Positions 43,663-53,701 of a stretch of 64,000 nucleotides of DNA are shown piece after piece. How positions within the stretch are numbered: the first letter of the stretch is position 1; every line of letters begins with the position of its first letter. The position numbers and the translations under genes are program-made. Origin of the DNA: Fischerella muscicola SAG 1427-1 = PCC 73103 (GTDB taxonomy: Bacteria; Cyanobacteriota; Cyanobacteriia; Cyanobacteriales; Nostocaceae); contig NZ_AJLJ01000076.1 in NCBI RefSeq assembly GCF_000317245.1, positions 1 through 64,000 on the forward strand, given 5' to 3'. The notes beneath the pieces were generated by a model that ran no database searches, had not been told where the DNA came from, and was given only the letters and a program-made list of their open reading frames with translations.

Positions 43663-45684
43663 TTAGGGTATCTGTCGATATTCGGCAAATTCCATCGAGA
43701 AAGTAGCCATTCCTTGAGAAAGCGATCGCAATTCTGTGGAATAACCAAACATCTCTGCTAAGGGGACTTCTGCTTGAATGACGACTTCGTTGTCTCGTGT
43801 CTGCGAACCTAGCAACAAAGCCCGCCGCGATAATAATTTACCTTGAATTCGTCCGACAAACTGGCTTGGAGTTTCCACTTCCAGCAACATCATCGGTTCT
43901 AAAATAGTCGGATTGGCTTTTGCAAAAGCTTCCTCAAACCCAAGTCTGGTTGCAAACCGAAAGGCCATTTCTGAGGAATCAATCGGATGATGGGAACCGC
44001 CTTCTAATATTACTTTGACTCCGGTAATTGGATATCCTTTGAGCCATCCTGTTTTCAAAGCATCGATACATCCTTGTTCGCAAGCGCTAATATACTGAGC
44101 AGGGATTGCACCACCCACAACTCGGTTTTCAAAGATAAAAGGTTCTGCACACGGTTCCAATCGTCCCCTAACATGGGCGTATTGTCCAGCACCGCCAGTT
44201 TGTTTTTTGAGGGTGTAGTCAAAAGTTGCAGATTGGTTGATGGTTTCTCGGTAAGCTACCGCAGGCGGACTCACATAAACTTCGGCGTGGTATTCTCGTT
44301 TCATCCGTTCTAAATATATTTGCAGATGTAACTCACCCATGCCTGACATTAAAGTTTGATGAGATTCTGGATCTGTGCTGACGTGTAGGGTGGGATCTTC
44401 GCGCACAAAACGGTGCAAAGCTTTGGCTATATGATCTATATCTTCTTTGCTTTTGGGGGTGATCGCGATCGCCATTACGGGTTCTGGGACAAATATTCCT
44501 TCTAGGGAAAGATTTGTACCCGGAGAACACAAGGTATCACCTGATGCACACTCCACTCCCATTAACCCAATTATTTCCCCAGCTTCAGCAGAGGTTAATT
44601 CTTGACGTTTATTTACTTCTATTCTGACTAGTCGGTTGATGCGGACTTGTTTTTTGGTGCGGCTATTGTAAAGGCGATCGCCCTGCTTAAGTGTACCAGA
44701 ATAAAGGCGGGTGTAAGTTAGTTGACCAAATTCATCTTCTATTAGTTTAAATACAAGTGCTACCACTGATGCTTGTGGTTCGGGATGAACTTGTACTTGT
44801 GTGTCGGTGGAGATATCTGTGGCTGCGATCGCACTTCGTTCCAGGGGAGAAGGTAGATATAATGCGATCGCATCGAGTAAATTTTGCACACCTTTATTTT
44901 TGAACGCCGAACCCATCAACACAGGTGTAAATTCCAGACTCAGAGTTCCCTGACGAATTGCATCCCAAATCATTTGCTTGGGTACTTCTTCACCCGCCAG
45001 CAACTTTGTCATCATTGGTTCTGAATGGATAGATATTTGATCAAGCAGTTTATCCCGTGCGATTTGTGCTTGTGGTTGCAAATCTTCAGGAATCGGTTTT
45101 TTATGCCAGTTTTCGCCGTTTTCTCCTGTAAAGTAATTGGCGTTCATCTCGATTAAATCGATCACACCCTCAAATTTATCTTCTAAACCAATGGGTAATT
45201 GCAGTACTACAGGGTTTAAACCAAGTTTGTCTCGCAGTGCATCAACTACACGCCAAGGATTCGCACCTATCCGATCTAACTTATTGATAAAAGCGATACG
45301 TGGCACGCGATAGCGCTTCATTTGCCTATCGACCGTGATTGACTGGGATTGCACGCCAGCCACACCACACAGCACCATAATTGCTCCATCCAACACTCGT
45401 AAGGAACGCTCTACTTCTATCGTAAAATCAACATGTCCAGGTGTATCAATTAAGTTAATTTGTGTGTCATTCCAAAAACAGGTGATAGCTGCGGAAGTGA
45501 TTGTAATCCCTTTTTCTCGTTCTAATTCCATATAATCCATCGTTGCGCCATCACCATCCCCACCCACTTCTTCCATCTTGTGAATTTTGCCGGTATAGTA
45601 CAAAATTCGCTCAGAAATAGTGGTTTTCCCAGCATCAATGTGAGCGGAAATGCCAATATTGCGAATGTGACTGCGAGGAATCAT
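43663..45684 (-). CDS. Elongation factor G paralogue
   Basis: Translational GTPase of the EF-G family. The 673-residue product has G1 AHIDAGKTT, G3 DTPGHVDF, G4 NKLDR, the switch-I region ITITSAAITCFW, and domains IV-V (VGGAIPAQYISACEQG, PMMLLEVETPSQFVGRIQG). It is shorter than the usual 690-700 residues and differs at several conserved sites (MDYMELEREKG instead of MDWMEQEQERG), so it is probably an EF-G2-type paralogue rather than the housekeeping fusA, which usually sits beside rpsG and tufA. Whether it translocates, recycles or has a stress role is unknown. Confidence 0.88.
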   Translation of the reverse strand: MIPRSHIRNIGISAHIDAGKTTISERILYYTGKIHKMEEVGGDGDGATMDYMELEREKGITITSAAITCFWNDTQINLIDTPGHVDFTIEVERSLRVLDGAIMVLCGVAGVQSQSITVDRQMKRYRVPRIAFINKLDRIGANPWRVVDALRDKLGLNPVVLQLPIGLEDKFEGVIDLIEMNANYFTGENGENWHKKPIPEDLQPQAQIARDKLLDQISIHSEPMMTKLLAGEEVPKQMIWDAIRQGTLSLEFTPVLMGSAFKNKGVQNLLDAIALYLPSPLERSAIAATDISTDTQVQVHPEPQASVVALVFKLIEDEFGQLTYTRLYSGTLKQGDRLYNSRTKKQVRINRLVRIEVNKRQELTSAEAGEIIGLMGVECASGDTLCSPGTNLSLEGIFVPEPVMAIAITPKSKEDIDHIAKALHRFVREDPTLHVSTDPESHQTLMSGMGELHLQIYLERMKREYHAEVYVSPPAVAYRETINQSATFDYTLKKQTGGAGQYAHVRGRLEPCAEPFIFENRVVGGAIPAQYISACEQGCIDALKTGWLKGYPITGVKVILEGGSHHPIDSSEMAFRFATRLGFEEAFAKANPTILEPMMLLEVETPSQFVGRIQGKLLSRRALLLGSQTRDNEVVIQAEVPLAEMFGYSTELRSLSQGMATFSMEFAEYRQIP

Positions 45685-45850
45685 GGTAAAGGTTCCTAAA
45701 GTCGAGTTAGGGCATACAATCTCTAATTTAAAAATAGGTAAAGAATGTGAGGATTTTGTGAGTTGGCGAAGCCTCCCGGAGAGAAGATCACTTTACTTCT
45801 CTTAACTTATGAACTACTTTAAAATTAAGTTATAAGTATTTTGAGGATTA

Positions 45851-46267
45851 ATGTCAGCCAAAGATCGATTTCATTCGGCGGTAAAACAAGCTTTACAAAA
45901 AGAATTGTGGGTGATTACGGCCGATCCGCTAATAATCAAAGTTGAAGGTGTAAAGTTTGAGATTGATTTATCTGCGGAGAAGATTTTAGGGGCTGAAAAA
46001 GAGGGACTAAAAATAGCAGTCGAAGTTAAAAGTTTTCTCAGCAGTTCTGCAATCACTGATTTTCATGTTGCTTTAGGACAATTTTTAAATTATCGGCTTG
46101 CGCTACAAATGACTGAACCAGACAGGACACTTTATTTAGCAGTGCCATTTGATACATTTAATACATTCTTTCAAGAGCGATTCGTTCAAGAAGCAGTCAG
46201 ATCATATCAATTAAAGCTTGTGATCTACAATGCAGACAAGGAGGAAATTGTCGAATGGAGAGAATAG
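45851..46267 (+). CDS. xisH: XisH-like element-excision controlling factor
   Basis: XisH with XisI is needed with recombinase XisF for excision of the fdxN element in Anabaena; homologues are common without that element. The 138-residue product resembles the PD-(D/E)XK nuclease fold: FEIDLSAEKILGAEKEG then KIAVEVKSFLSSSAITDFHVALGQFLNYR, with Asp and the ExK pair in EVK. It overlaps xisI by 13 bp, the usual arrangement. No xisF or fdxN sequence is in the window. Confidence 0.92.
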   Translation: MSAKDRFHSAVKQALQKELWVITADPLIIKVEGVKFEIDLSAEKILGAEKEGLKIAVEVKSFLSSSAITDFHVALGQFLNYRLALQMTEPDRTLYLAVPFDTFNTFFQERFVQEAVRSYQLKLVIYNADKEEIVEWRE

Positions 46268-46590
46268 AAAAGTACCGCCAGTGTATCCGTCAGCTGTTAA
46301 CAGAACAAGCAAAAGTAGAGAATGCTAACTCAGATATTGAATCTCAGTTAATTTTTGATGTGGAACATGATCATTATCAATTACTAGATGTTGGTTGGCA
46401 AGGAATGAAGCGGATTTACAACTGTTTCATCCATTTAGATATAAAAGATGGCAAAATCTGGATTCAAAAGAACATGACTGAGACAGATATTGCTGAAGCA
46501 CTTGTGGAAATGGGAGTACCAAAAGAAGATATTGTGTTGGGATTACATCCGCCATATAAGCGCCCCTATACAGGATATGGTGTGGCGTAG
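46255..46590 (+). CDS. xisI: XisI-like element-excision controlling factor
   Basis: A 111-residue partner of XisH: EKYRQCIRQLLTEQAKV, then FDVEHDHYQLLDVGWQG and the C-terminal VLGLHPPYKRPYTGYGVA, all family hallmarks. The start codon ATG 46255 lies inside xisH, implying coupled translation. The molecular role of XisI is not established; XisH/XisI pairs behave like an accessory module. Confidence 0.92.
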   Translation: MERIEKYRQCIRQLLTEQAKVENANSDIESQLIFDVEHDHYQLLDVGWQGMKRIYNCFIHLDIKDGKIWIQKNMTETDIAEALVEMGVPKEDIVLGLHPPYKRPYTGYGVA

Positions 46591-46629
46591 CAATTTATTT
46601 GCTAAACCCTTATCTATGATTGTGAAAAA

Positions 46630-47028
46630 ATGAATCAAATTAAAGAGTTACACAATCAAGCAATGGATTTAGCTGAAGCAGCTTTTTTAGCTAAACTTCA
46701 AGGGAATTTAGAACAATCTAATCAACTGACTCAACAAGCTTTTGAGAAAGAAACTCAAGCAGCAGCACTAATTGCAAATCAAATTGATGCTGAACCGACT
46801 CGTTCTGTATTACATCGCAGTGCAGCTTCTCTTGCTATTGAATGTGAGGACTATCAAACAGCAGAACGTCTAATTGTAACTGCTTTATCAGGAAATCCCC
46901 CACAAGAAATTGTGGCAGAATTAAAGGATTTATTTATTCAAATAAATTTGCGCCCTTACTTGCAGCGCCGTGGAATTACTCTAGATAATGAGAATATTAG
47001 TAATCTTATTACTTTTAAGTATAATTAG
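46630..47028 (+). CDS. Unknown helical protein downstream of xisHI
   Basis: A 132-residue product, probably all helical with TPR-like character (AMDLAEAAFLAKLQGNLEQS, ASLAIECEDYQTAERLI, GNPPQEIVAELKDLF). It starts 40 bp after xisI in the same direction and may be cotranscribed. I recall small cyanobacterial proteins of this kind but no function. No membrane segment. Confidence 0.7.
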   Translation: MNQIKELHNQAMDLAEAAFLAKLQGNLEQSNQLTQQAFEKETQAAALIANQIDAEPTRSVLHRSAASLAIECEDYQTAERLIVTALSGNPPQEIVAELKDLFIQINLRPYLQRRGITLDNENISNLITFKYN

Positions 47029-47303
47029 TTACTTAATTAATTATGCACCTTCGGTTAGTCTTTCGATAAAACATCTAAAAAGTGTCAAAATAGTTACTAA
47101 AATAGTTTGTTTAGGGATCAGTTAAACCTCCCAGTACGCTATCTCATCTGTGCAGACTAGCAAAATAGCGTTTTTCTCCACATATAAATATATTTGCTTA
47201 CAAATGGGATTAAATGTAATACTAGCTACAATAAATCGAACTATTGATAAAACTTAGTTGTTAGAATAACAACTGAAAAGCAAGTATAAATATTGTTTAG
47301 TGT

Positions 47304-48047
47304 ATGACAGAAATCACTAGCTCTGGTAAACAACTTTACAGTCTTCTTAAACAAGCTTGGGATGAAGATGGAAATCAATATGTACGTAAGATATGGACAA
47401 AAGTTCTAGGAGCAAATTATTCTAACGATGCTGATATGTCTGCAAAATTAGAACAGTTTTTGGAACTTTTTAAGGATGTGAGAGACGATATCAATGGATT
47501 AGAAATCTCTAATCGCGAAAAATATATTAAGGCTTTAGATAAAATATATTTAGTTCTTATGAACAGCCCATTACTTACGGCTGAGTGGAAAAATATTAAG
47601 CAACATATTGCAGAAGAAACTCTCCATCTTATCGATGCTTGTGGAGATGTAATATTATCACAGGGTAAAGGTTTAAAGGAAATTTCGGCTGCTGAGTTAG
47701 AAGACTTACAAACACAAATAAAAAACTTACAAGATGAAATTTTGAAGTCTGATATAGATAAAGCAACGAAAATATTTTTAATTAATGAACTAAGGAAAAT
47801 AGAAGAAGCAATTCTCAACTATCAAATTAGAACTTCACATGGTTTATCCAAAGTAGTTAACGAAGTTACTGGTGAAGTAGTTATTCATGGGTTAAAAATT
47901 CCAGAACGAGCTAAAGAATTTTTAGTTAAAGTTATAAATATCGCTATAAAGACCAACTCAATGATTAGTGTAGGAGAGAGATTACATAAATTACCCGAAA
48001 TTATAGAGGGAATTCAACATTTTTTACCATCAGCAAATAATAAATAA
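47304..48047 (+). CDS. Unknown helical protein, 247 aa
   Basis: A 247-residue soluble, strongly helical product. The central DLQTQIKNLQDEILKSDIDK looks like a coiled coil (about residues 133-165). The C-terminal part (GLKIPERAKEFLVKVINIAI) is hydrophobic and may be amphipathic. It ends 43 bp before convergent pflB. No domain recognised; the AT-rich DNA and the adjacent xisHI suggest accessory cargo. Confidence 0.7.
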   Translation: MTEITSSGKQLYSLLKQAWDEDGNQYVRKIWTKVLGANYSNDADMSAKLEQFLELFKDVRDDINGLEISNREKYIKALDKIYLVLMNSPLLTAEWKNIKQHIAEETLHLIDACGDVILSQGKGLKEISAAELEDLQTQIKNLQDEILKSDIDKATKIFLINELRKIEEAILNYQIRTSHGLSKVVNEVTGEVVIHGLKIPERAKEFLVKVINIAIKTNSMISVGERLHKLPEIIEGIQHFLPSANNK

Positions 48048-48089
48048 ACACATTAATTAGGGTGAGTAGAAAGCTCACCCCAGATTCAC

Positions 48090-50318
48090 CTAAAACCTTT
48101 CATGGAACGTCCGCTTAATCACATCAAGTTGCTGTTCCCTTGTCAACTTAATAAAGTTCACCGCGTAACCCGACACCCTGATTGTTAACTGTGGATATAA
48201 CTCAGGATGCTCCATCGCATCCATCAGCATTTCTCGATTCATGACGTTGACGTTGATGTGATGTCCGCCATCATGGAAATAACCGTCAAGCATTCCCACG
48301 AGGTTGTTAATTCTGTCACCTTCAACTTTACCCAGTGCTGATGGTACGATTGAAAAGGTGTTAGAAATGCCATCCTGAGAGTATTCGTAAGGTATTTTCG
48401 CAACCGACGCCAGGGATGCAACTGCACCTTTATTATCTCGTCCATGCATGGGGTTTGCGCCTGGTGCAAAGGGTTCTCCCGCTTTTCTACCGTCGGGTGT
48501 GTTTCCAGTTTTCTTCCCATACACAACGTTAGAAGTAATTGTTAATACTGATTGTGTAGGTACGGCGTTACGGTAAGTCTTGTGTTTGCGGAGTTCTCTC
48601 ATAAACCTGGTAACTAAATGCACCGCAATTTCATCAACTTGATCGTCATTGTTGCCGTATTTGGGGAAATCTCCTGCAATTTGGTAATCTACTGCTAACC
48701 CGGCTTCGTTCCGCAATACTTTGACTTTGGCATATTTAATTGCAGACAAAGCATCTGTAACTACTGACAATCCTGCAATTCCACAAGCCATCGTACGGAA
48801 AACATCGCGATCGTGCAGTGCCATTTCTAAGCGTTCGTAACAGTATTTATCATGCATGTAATGGATGACATTGAGGGTGTTAATGTAGGTTTTTGCCAAC
48901 CACGCCATCGTCCCTTCAAATTTTCTCCATACCTCGTTGTAGTCTAGATATTCTGAGGTAATCGGTGCTGTTTCTGGTGCGACTTGTTCGCCAGATTTCT
49001 CGTCTTTACCGCCATTTATCGCGTATAGCAGACATTTAGCTAGGTTAACCCGTGCGCCAAAAAACTGCATTTGTTTACCAATTCGCATTGCTGAAACACA
49101 GCAGGCGATCGCATAATCATCACCCCAGTATAAACGCATCAGATCATCGTTTTCGTACTGAATAGAACTAGTGTCAATCGAAACTTTAGTACAATAGCGT
49201 TTAAAGTTATCTGGTAAGCGTTCTGACCACAATACTGTTAAATTTGGCTCTGGTGCTGACCCCAAATTATACAGTGTGTGTAACATACGGAAGCTAGTTT
49301 TTGTCACCAAAGGTCTACCATCTTCCCCCATTCCACCAATACATTCTGTTACCCAAGTCGGATCACCAGAAAATAACTGGTTGTAGTCAGGAGTTCGCAA
49401 GAAACGCACCATCCGCAACTTCATCACAAAATGGTCAATGATTTCTTGCAATTGCGCTTCCGTAATCAAGCCTGTTCGCAAATCCCGTTCAAAGTAAATA
49501 TCAAGGAACGTGGAAATTCTGCCAATCGACATCGCCGCCCCATTTTGTTCTTTGACCGCCCCTAAGTAGGCAAAATAAAGCCACTGTACAGCTTCTTTGG
49601 CGTTTGCAGCTGGGTGACTAATATCACAACCATAGCTAGCGGCCATGTCTTTGAGTTCAAACAGCGCTTTGATTTGTTCAGAAATTTCTTCTCGCAGACG
49701 AATTGTATCTTCGTCGATTACGTCTAAATCCAAAGATTCTAGCTGCGCTTTCTTATCTTCAATTAGACTATCAACACCATATAATGGCACACGCCGATAA
49801 TCGCCGATAATACGTCCACGTCCGTAAGCATCTGGTAATCCTGTTATAATTCCAGAATGCCGTGCCAACCGCATTTCGCGAGTGTAGGCATCAAATACAC
49901 CGTCATTATGAGTTTTACGATACTTGGTAAATATGTCTGCGGTTTGCGGACTTAAGTGATAACCGTATGCTTCCAATGAATCTTTGACTACACGAATTCC
50001 ACCAAACGGCATCATTGCACGTTTGAGAGGTTTGTCAGTTTGTAACCCAACAATTTGTTCGAGTTCGCGGTCAATATAACCCGGATGATGGGAAGTAATG
50101 GTCGAAACAACTTCAGTATCAGTATCTAAAATTCCTTTTTCTCGCTCAATCGCCATTAAATCTTTGACTTGATGCCAAAGTTGTTGGGTGCGTTCAGTTG
50201 CGTTTGTTAAAAAAGATTCATTGCCTGTGTAAGGTGTATAGTTTTTTTGGATGAAATCACGTACATTAATTTCTTTCATCCATTTACCAGTTTTAAAATT
50301 ATGCCATTGTGCCAACAT
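48090..50318 (-). CDS. pflB: Pyruvate formate-lyase (glycyl-radical enzyme)
   Basis: Converts pyruvate and CoA to acetyl-CoA and formate under anoxia. The 742-residue product has the Cys-Cys pair in AIACCVSAM and the glycyl-radical site in [11 protein letters not shown] near the C-terminus, plus [16 protein letters not shown]. Length is close to the E. coli enzyme (759). The start [20 protein letters not shown] is normal. No pflA (activase) is adjacent on either side, so the radical-forming partner must be elsewhere, or absent. The enzyme is oxygen-sensitive and would work in the dark, anoxic mats or heterocysts. Confidence 0.95.
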   Translation of the reverse strand: MLAQWHNFKTGKWMKEINVRDFIQKNYTPYTGNESFLTNATERTQQLWHQVKDLMAIEREKGILDTDTEVVSTITSHHPGYIDRELEQIVGLQTDKPLKRAMMPFGGIRVVKDSLEAYGYHLSPQTADIFTKYRKTHNDGVFDAYTREMRLARHSGIITGLPDAYGRGRIIGDYRRVPLYGVDSLIEDKKAQLESLDLDVIDEDTIRLREEISEQIKALFELKDMAASYGCDISHPAANAKEAVQWLYFAYLGAVKEQNGAAMSIGRISTFLDIYFERDLRTGLITEAQLQEIIDHFVMKLRMVRFLRTPDYNQLFSGDPTWVTECIGGMGEDGRPLVTKTSFRMLHTLYNLGSAPEPNLTVLWSERLPDNFKRYCTKVSIDTSSIQYENDDLMRLYWGDDYAIACCVSAMRIGKQMQFFGARVNLAKCLLYAINGGKDEKSGEQVAPETAPITSEYLDYNEVWRKFEGTMAWLAKTYINTLNVIHYMHDKYCYERLEMALHDRDVFRTMACGIAGLSVVTDALSAIKYAKVKVLRNEAGLAVDYQIAGDFPKYGNNDDQVDEIAVHLVTRFMRELRKHKTYRNAVPTQSVLTITSNVVYGKKTGNTPDGRKAGEPFAPGANPMHGRDNKGAVASLASVAKIPYEYSQDGISNTFSIVPSALGKVEGDRINNLVGMLDGYFHDGGHHINVNVMNREMLMDAMEHPELYPQLTIRVSGYAVNFIKLTREQQLDVIKRTFHERF

Positions 50319-51225
50319 ATAATTAATATCCCTCAGTTCACAAAGCTATTATTTTTGAAATGCTCATTTATCTTGGTTGGGATAATAGTTGCAGTGTGAT
50401 TGTTCTTGATGTTGAACCTAAAACTTGTCTCTAGGTTTAGTTATAAGTCAAGAATTTGAGGAAATTGTGAGGATATATGTAGGGTAATTGTTAAAGAAAA
50501 TACATTAATATTAATTACACACTGATGCGCTCAGATCGTTTATTGGTCTTAATCATTTTCGTAAACTTTTTCCAAGCTGATGCGATCGCACAGTCTTTAA
50601 ATATAACAAAATGTAACAATATTAGCTTTAGTAAGTTTGTATGAGTTAAGTGCGATCGCCATAGGGTAAATACTACTGAGAGTTTTAGGATTGCTTTATA
50701 TAACCGATAATGACTTTCTGTAAAGCAAATGTAACATAATGTTGAAATTATTCTTTAATAAGAAATTCAAATATAAAAGTTAAAAAGTTCCAAAGGATAA
50801 CTTATTACATTCTTGATATATTGTGAAACAAGTTACAAATTACGTGGTGTGCAATGAAGTATTTAGCTCACCACTCCTTTAAGTTAAGAACAAATTTAGG
50901 GGAGTGCGAGCAACAGCTAAGTAAATAAAATTTTATTCCTGGAAAAAGGGGAACATAACACCGTACAATAGTGCGTGCCTACAACGCAAGTACACTGGTG
51001 AAAAAATTTCCCCGCAATTCTTAGGGGTGAATGCTCCAGTCCAGACTCATGGGGGTTTCCACCAAATCTCCTAAGTCGAAAAACCACTAACCTTAGTCAA
51101 AGACAACCCAAAAACACCAAAATGTTCCGAATCTTTTTGTTGTTTGGGGGAAACAGCCAAGGTTTAGAGGGAGTTGCACGCGGCGTGGTTTGTAAGTAGA
51201 AAGAGTGACTTCTTGGAAGGGAATT
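50319..51225. other. Long upstream region of rbcL and pflB
   Basis: About 900 bp between divergent pflB and rbcL, so both promoters lie here. Seen: a TGTAACATAATGTTG stretch near 50729, an AT-palindrome AATAAAATTTTATT near 50922-50935, and a TACAAT -10-like hexamer at 50964-50969 without a good -35. No small gene found. The rbcL leader is therefore long, as is known for Anabaena rbcL. Confidence 0.45.
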
Positions 51226-52656
51226 ATGTCTTACGCTCAAACGAGTACTCAGACAAAATCTGGGTATCAAGCCGGGGTTAAAGATTACAGACTAACTTAC
51301 TACACCCCAGATTACACACCTAAAGATACAGATATTCTGGCCGCATTCCGGATGACTCCCCAACCCGGAGTTCCCCCCGAAGAAGCAGGTGCTGCTGTGG
51401 CGGCTGAATCTTCCACTGGTACCTGGACTACCGTATGGACTGACTTGCTGACCGACCTAGATCGCTACAAAGGTCGTTGTTACGATATCGAACCCGTTCG
51501 TGGTGAGGACAACCAGTACATTGCTTACGTAGCTTATCCTCTAGACTTGTTTGAGGAAGGCTCTGTAACCAACATGTTGACCTCAATTGTCGGTAACGTA
51601 TTCGGTTTCAAAGCTTTACGGGCGCTGCGTCTGGAAGACTTGCGGATTCCAGTTGCTTACCTCAAGACATTCCAAGGCCCTCCCCACGGTATCCAAGTTG
51701 AGCGTGACAAATTAAACAAATACGGTCGTCCTTTGTTGGGTTGTACCATTAAGCCCAAACTCGGTTTGTCTGCGAAAAACTACGGACGTGCAGTATACGA
51801 GTGCTTGCGCGGTGGTTTGGACTTCACCAAAGACGACGAAAATATCAACTCCCAGCCTTTCCAACGTTGGCGCGATCGCTTCCTGTTTGTAGCTGATGCG
51901 ATTCACAAAGCCCAAGCAGAAACAGGCGAAATCAAAGGTCACTACCTAAACGTTACCGCTCCTACCTGCGAAGAAATGATGAAACGGGCAGAGTTCGCTA
52001 AAGAACTCAAGATGCCTATCATCATGCATGACTACTTGACCGCAGGTTTCACCGCCAATACAACTTTGGCTAGATGGTGTCGCGACAACGGTATATTGCT
52101 CCACATTCACCGAGCAATGCACGCGGTAATTGACCGTCAAAAGAACCATGGTATCCACTTCCGCGTTTTGGCTAAGACTCTGCGGATGTCTGGTGGAGAC
52201 CATATTCACACTGGTACGGTGGTCGGTAAGCTAGAGGGTGAGCGCGGTATTACAATGGGCTTCGTTGACCTACTGCGCGAAAACTATGTTGAGCAAGACA
52301 AATCTCGCGGTATTTACTTCACCCAAGATTGGGCTTCTATGCCTGGTGTAATGGCTGTTGCTTCTGGTGGTATCCACGTATGGCACATGCCAGCATTGGT
52401 AGAAATCTTTGGTGATGATTCCGTACTGCAATTCGGTGGTGGTACACTCGGTCACCCCTGGGGTAACGCTCCTGGTGCAACCGCAAACCGTGTTGCTTTA
52501 GAAGCTTGTATTCAAGCTCGTAACGAAGGTCGCAACTTGGCTCGCGAAGGTAACGACGTTATCCGTGAAGCTGCTAAGTGGTCTCCTGAGTTGGCTGCTG
52601 CTTGCGAACTATGGAAAGAAATTAAGTTCGAGTTCGAGGCCATGGATACAGTCTGA
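51226..52656 (+). CDS. rbcL: Rubisco large subunit, form IB
   Basis: Fixes CO2 onto ribulose-1,5-bisphosphate. From ATG 51226 (MSYAQTSTQ, with GGAAGGGAATT before it) the product is 476 residues, the normal length. Active-site regions: [29 protein letters not shown] with the carbamylated Lys and Mg ligands, [16 protein letters not shown] (loop 6), and the C-terminal [17 protein letters not shown]. The upstream in-frame start at 51205 is rejected. It heads the rbcL-rbcX-rbcS cluster with rca following. Confidence 0.99.
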   Translation: MSYAQTSTQTKSGYQAGVKDYRLTYYTPDYTPKDTDILAAFRMTPQPGVPPEEAGAAVAAESSTGTWTTVWTDLLTDLDRYKGRCYDIEPVRGEDNQYIAYVAYPLDLFEEGSVTNMLTSIVGNVFGFKALRALRLEDLRIPVAYLKTFQGPPHGIQVERDKLNKYGRPLLGCTIKPKLGLSAKNYGRAVYECLRGGLDFTKDDENINSQPFQRWRDRFLFVADAIHKAQAETGEIKGHYLNVTAPTCEEMMKRAEFAKELKMPIIMHDYLTAGFTANTTLARWCRDNGILLHIHRAMHAVIDRQKNHGIHFRVLAKTLRMSGGDHIHTGTVVGKLEGERGITMGFVDLLRENYVEQDKSRGIYFTQDWASMPGVMAVASGGIHVWHMPALVEIFGDDSVLQFGGGTLGHPWGNAPGATANRVALEACIQARNEGRNLAREGNDVIREAAKWSPELAAACELWKEIKFEFEAMDTV

Positions 52657-52662
52657 CGATTT

Positions 52663-52727
52663 TAGATTTGCGATTTTGGATGGTGGATGAATCTAAAATC
52701 CAAAATCCAAAATCTAAAATCTAAAAT
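52663..52727. repeat. Heptameric repeats between rbcL and rbcX
   Basis: AAAATCC/AAATCTA-type tandem units (CCAAAATCCAAAATC) with a reversed partner TTTTAGATTTGCGATTTTGG; the same type occurs at 437-512. They can form a hairpin that may tune rbcX expression. Confidence 0.75.
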
Positions 52728-52748
52728 TCACAGGGGCTGGGGTCAAGC

Positions 52749-53150
52749 ATGAATCTGAAACAAATTGCGAAGGACACAGCCAAGACGCTGCAAAGCTACC
52801 TGACTTATCAGGCAGTAAGGACGGTGTTGGCTCAACTCAGTGAAACCAATCCTCCCTTGGCATATTGGCTGCACAAATTTTCTGCACAAGACAAAATCCA
52901 GGATGGAGAAGCTTATATTGAAGAACTTTTCCGAGAAAAGCCGGATTTAGCATTGCGGATTATGACAGTCAGAGAACACATAGCGGAGGAAGTTACCGAA
53001 TTCTTGCCGGAAATGGTTCGTGCTGGTATTTTACAAGCCAATATGGAACACCGCCGCCAGCATCTTGAGCGGATAACGCAGTTAAACCAGTCAAACCCCA
53101 GTGCCGAATCAGAACAGCAAGCAACTTCAGATCAAAACAGTGAACAGTAA
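52749..53150 (+). CDS. rbcX: Rubisco assembly chaperone RbcX
   Basis: Binds the C-terminal EIKFEF(E) peptide of RbcL and stabilises the antiparallel dimer during assembly. The 133-residue product has the expected RbcX sequence: KQIAKDTAKTLQSYLTYQAV, LAQLSETNPPLAYWLHKFS, IQDGEAYIEELFREKPDLALRIMTVREHIAEEV. It is followed by an Asn/Gln/Ser-rich tail. Spacing from rbcL is about 90 bp. Gene order rbcL-X-S is the Nostoc type. Confidence 0.97.
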   Translation: MNLKQIAKDTAKTLQSYLTYQAVRTVLAQLSETNPPLAYWLHKFSAQDKIQDGEAYIEELFREKPDLALRIMTVREHIAEEVTEFLPEMVRAGILQANMEHRRQHLERITQLNQSNPSAESEQQATSDQNSEQ

Positions 53151-53171
53151 TTATCATTAACTGAATAATTG

Positions 53172-53229
53172 TATAGACGCGTAGACGCTTGTAAGAGCGG
53201 CTTCTCGTAAGAGTAGAATCGCGTCTCTA
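53172..53229 (+). repeat. Short dispersed repeat (copy 3) between rbcX and rbcS
   Basis: GACGCGTAGACGCTTGTAAGAGCGGCTTCTCGTAAGAG... to TCGCGTCTCTA. Same family as 13219-13277 and 34514-34572. It lengthens the operon spacer to 126 bp. Confidence 0.85.
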
Positions 53230-53276
53230 ACTGATCACTGGCAACTAATGTCAACCGCAATAATTATCATTTAGCT

Positions 53277-53612
53277 ATGCAAACTCTACCAAAAGAGCGT
53301 CGTTACGAAACCCTGTCTTACCTTCCTCCCCTCACCGATGCTCAAATTTCCAAGCAGATCCAGTACATTTTGAATCAAGGCTATATTCCTGCGATCGAGT
53401 TCAACGAATCTTCTGAGCCTACCGTATACTACTGGACAATGTGGAAACTGCCTTTGTTCAGCGCTAGAAGCACTCAAGAAGTATTGAGCGAAGTACAAGC
53501 TTGTCGTTCTCAGTATGGCAACTGCTTCATCCGTGTTGTTGGCTTTGACAACATTAAACAGTGCCAAGTTCTCAGCTTTATTGTTCACAAGCCCAGTAGC
53601 AGCAGATACTAA
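53277..53612 (+). CDS. rbcS: Rubisco small subunit
   Basis: The 111-residue small subunit caps the L8 core. [46 protein letters not shown], and [20 protein letters not shown] (seen as [13 protein letters not shown]) are all standard. The ATG at 53277 is used. A strong terminator follows at 53652. Confidence 0.98.
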   Translation: MQTLPKERRYETLSYLPPLTDAQISKQIQYILNQGYIPAIEFNESSEPTVYYWTMWKLPLFSARSTQEVLSEVQACRSQYGNCFIRVVGFDNIKQCQVLSFIVHKPSSSRY

Positions 53613-53651
53613 AGCTGGTAATTTGTGAGTAATTAATATATTCCCTCAACT

Positions 53652-53680
53652 AGAGAGGTAGATTACTCTACCTCTCTTAT
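53652..53680 (+). terminator. Terminator of the rbcLXS operon
   Basis: Perfect 11-bp stem AGAGAGGTAGA / TCTACCTCTCT with a TTAC loop (53652-53677), then TATTTA. It also separates the convergent gene. Confidence 0.85.
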
Positions 53681-53701
53681 TTACTGAAAAGTCTTTGGTT
53701 G

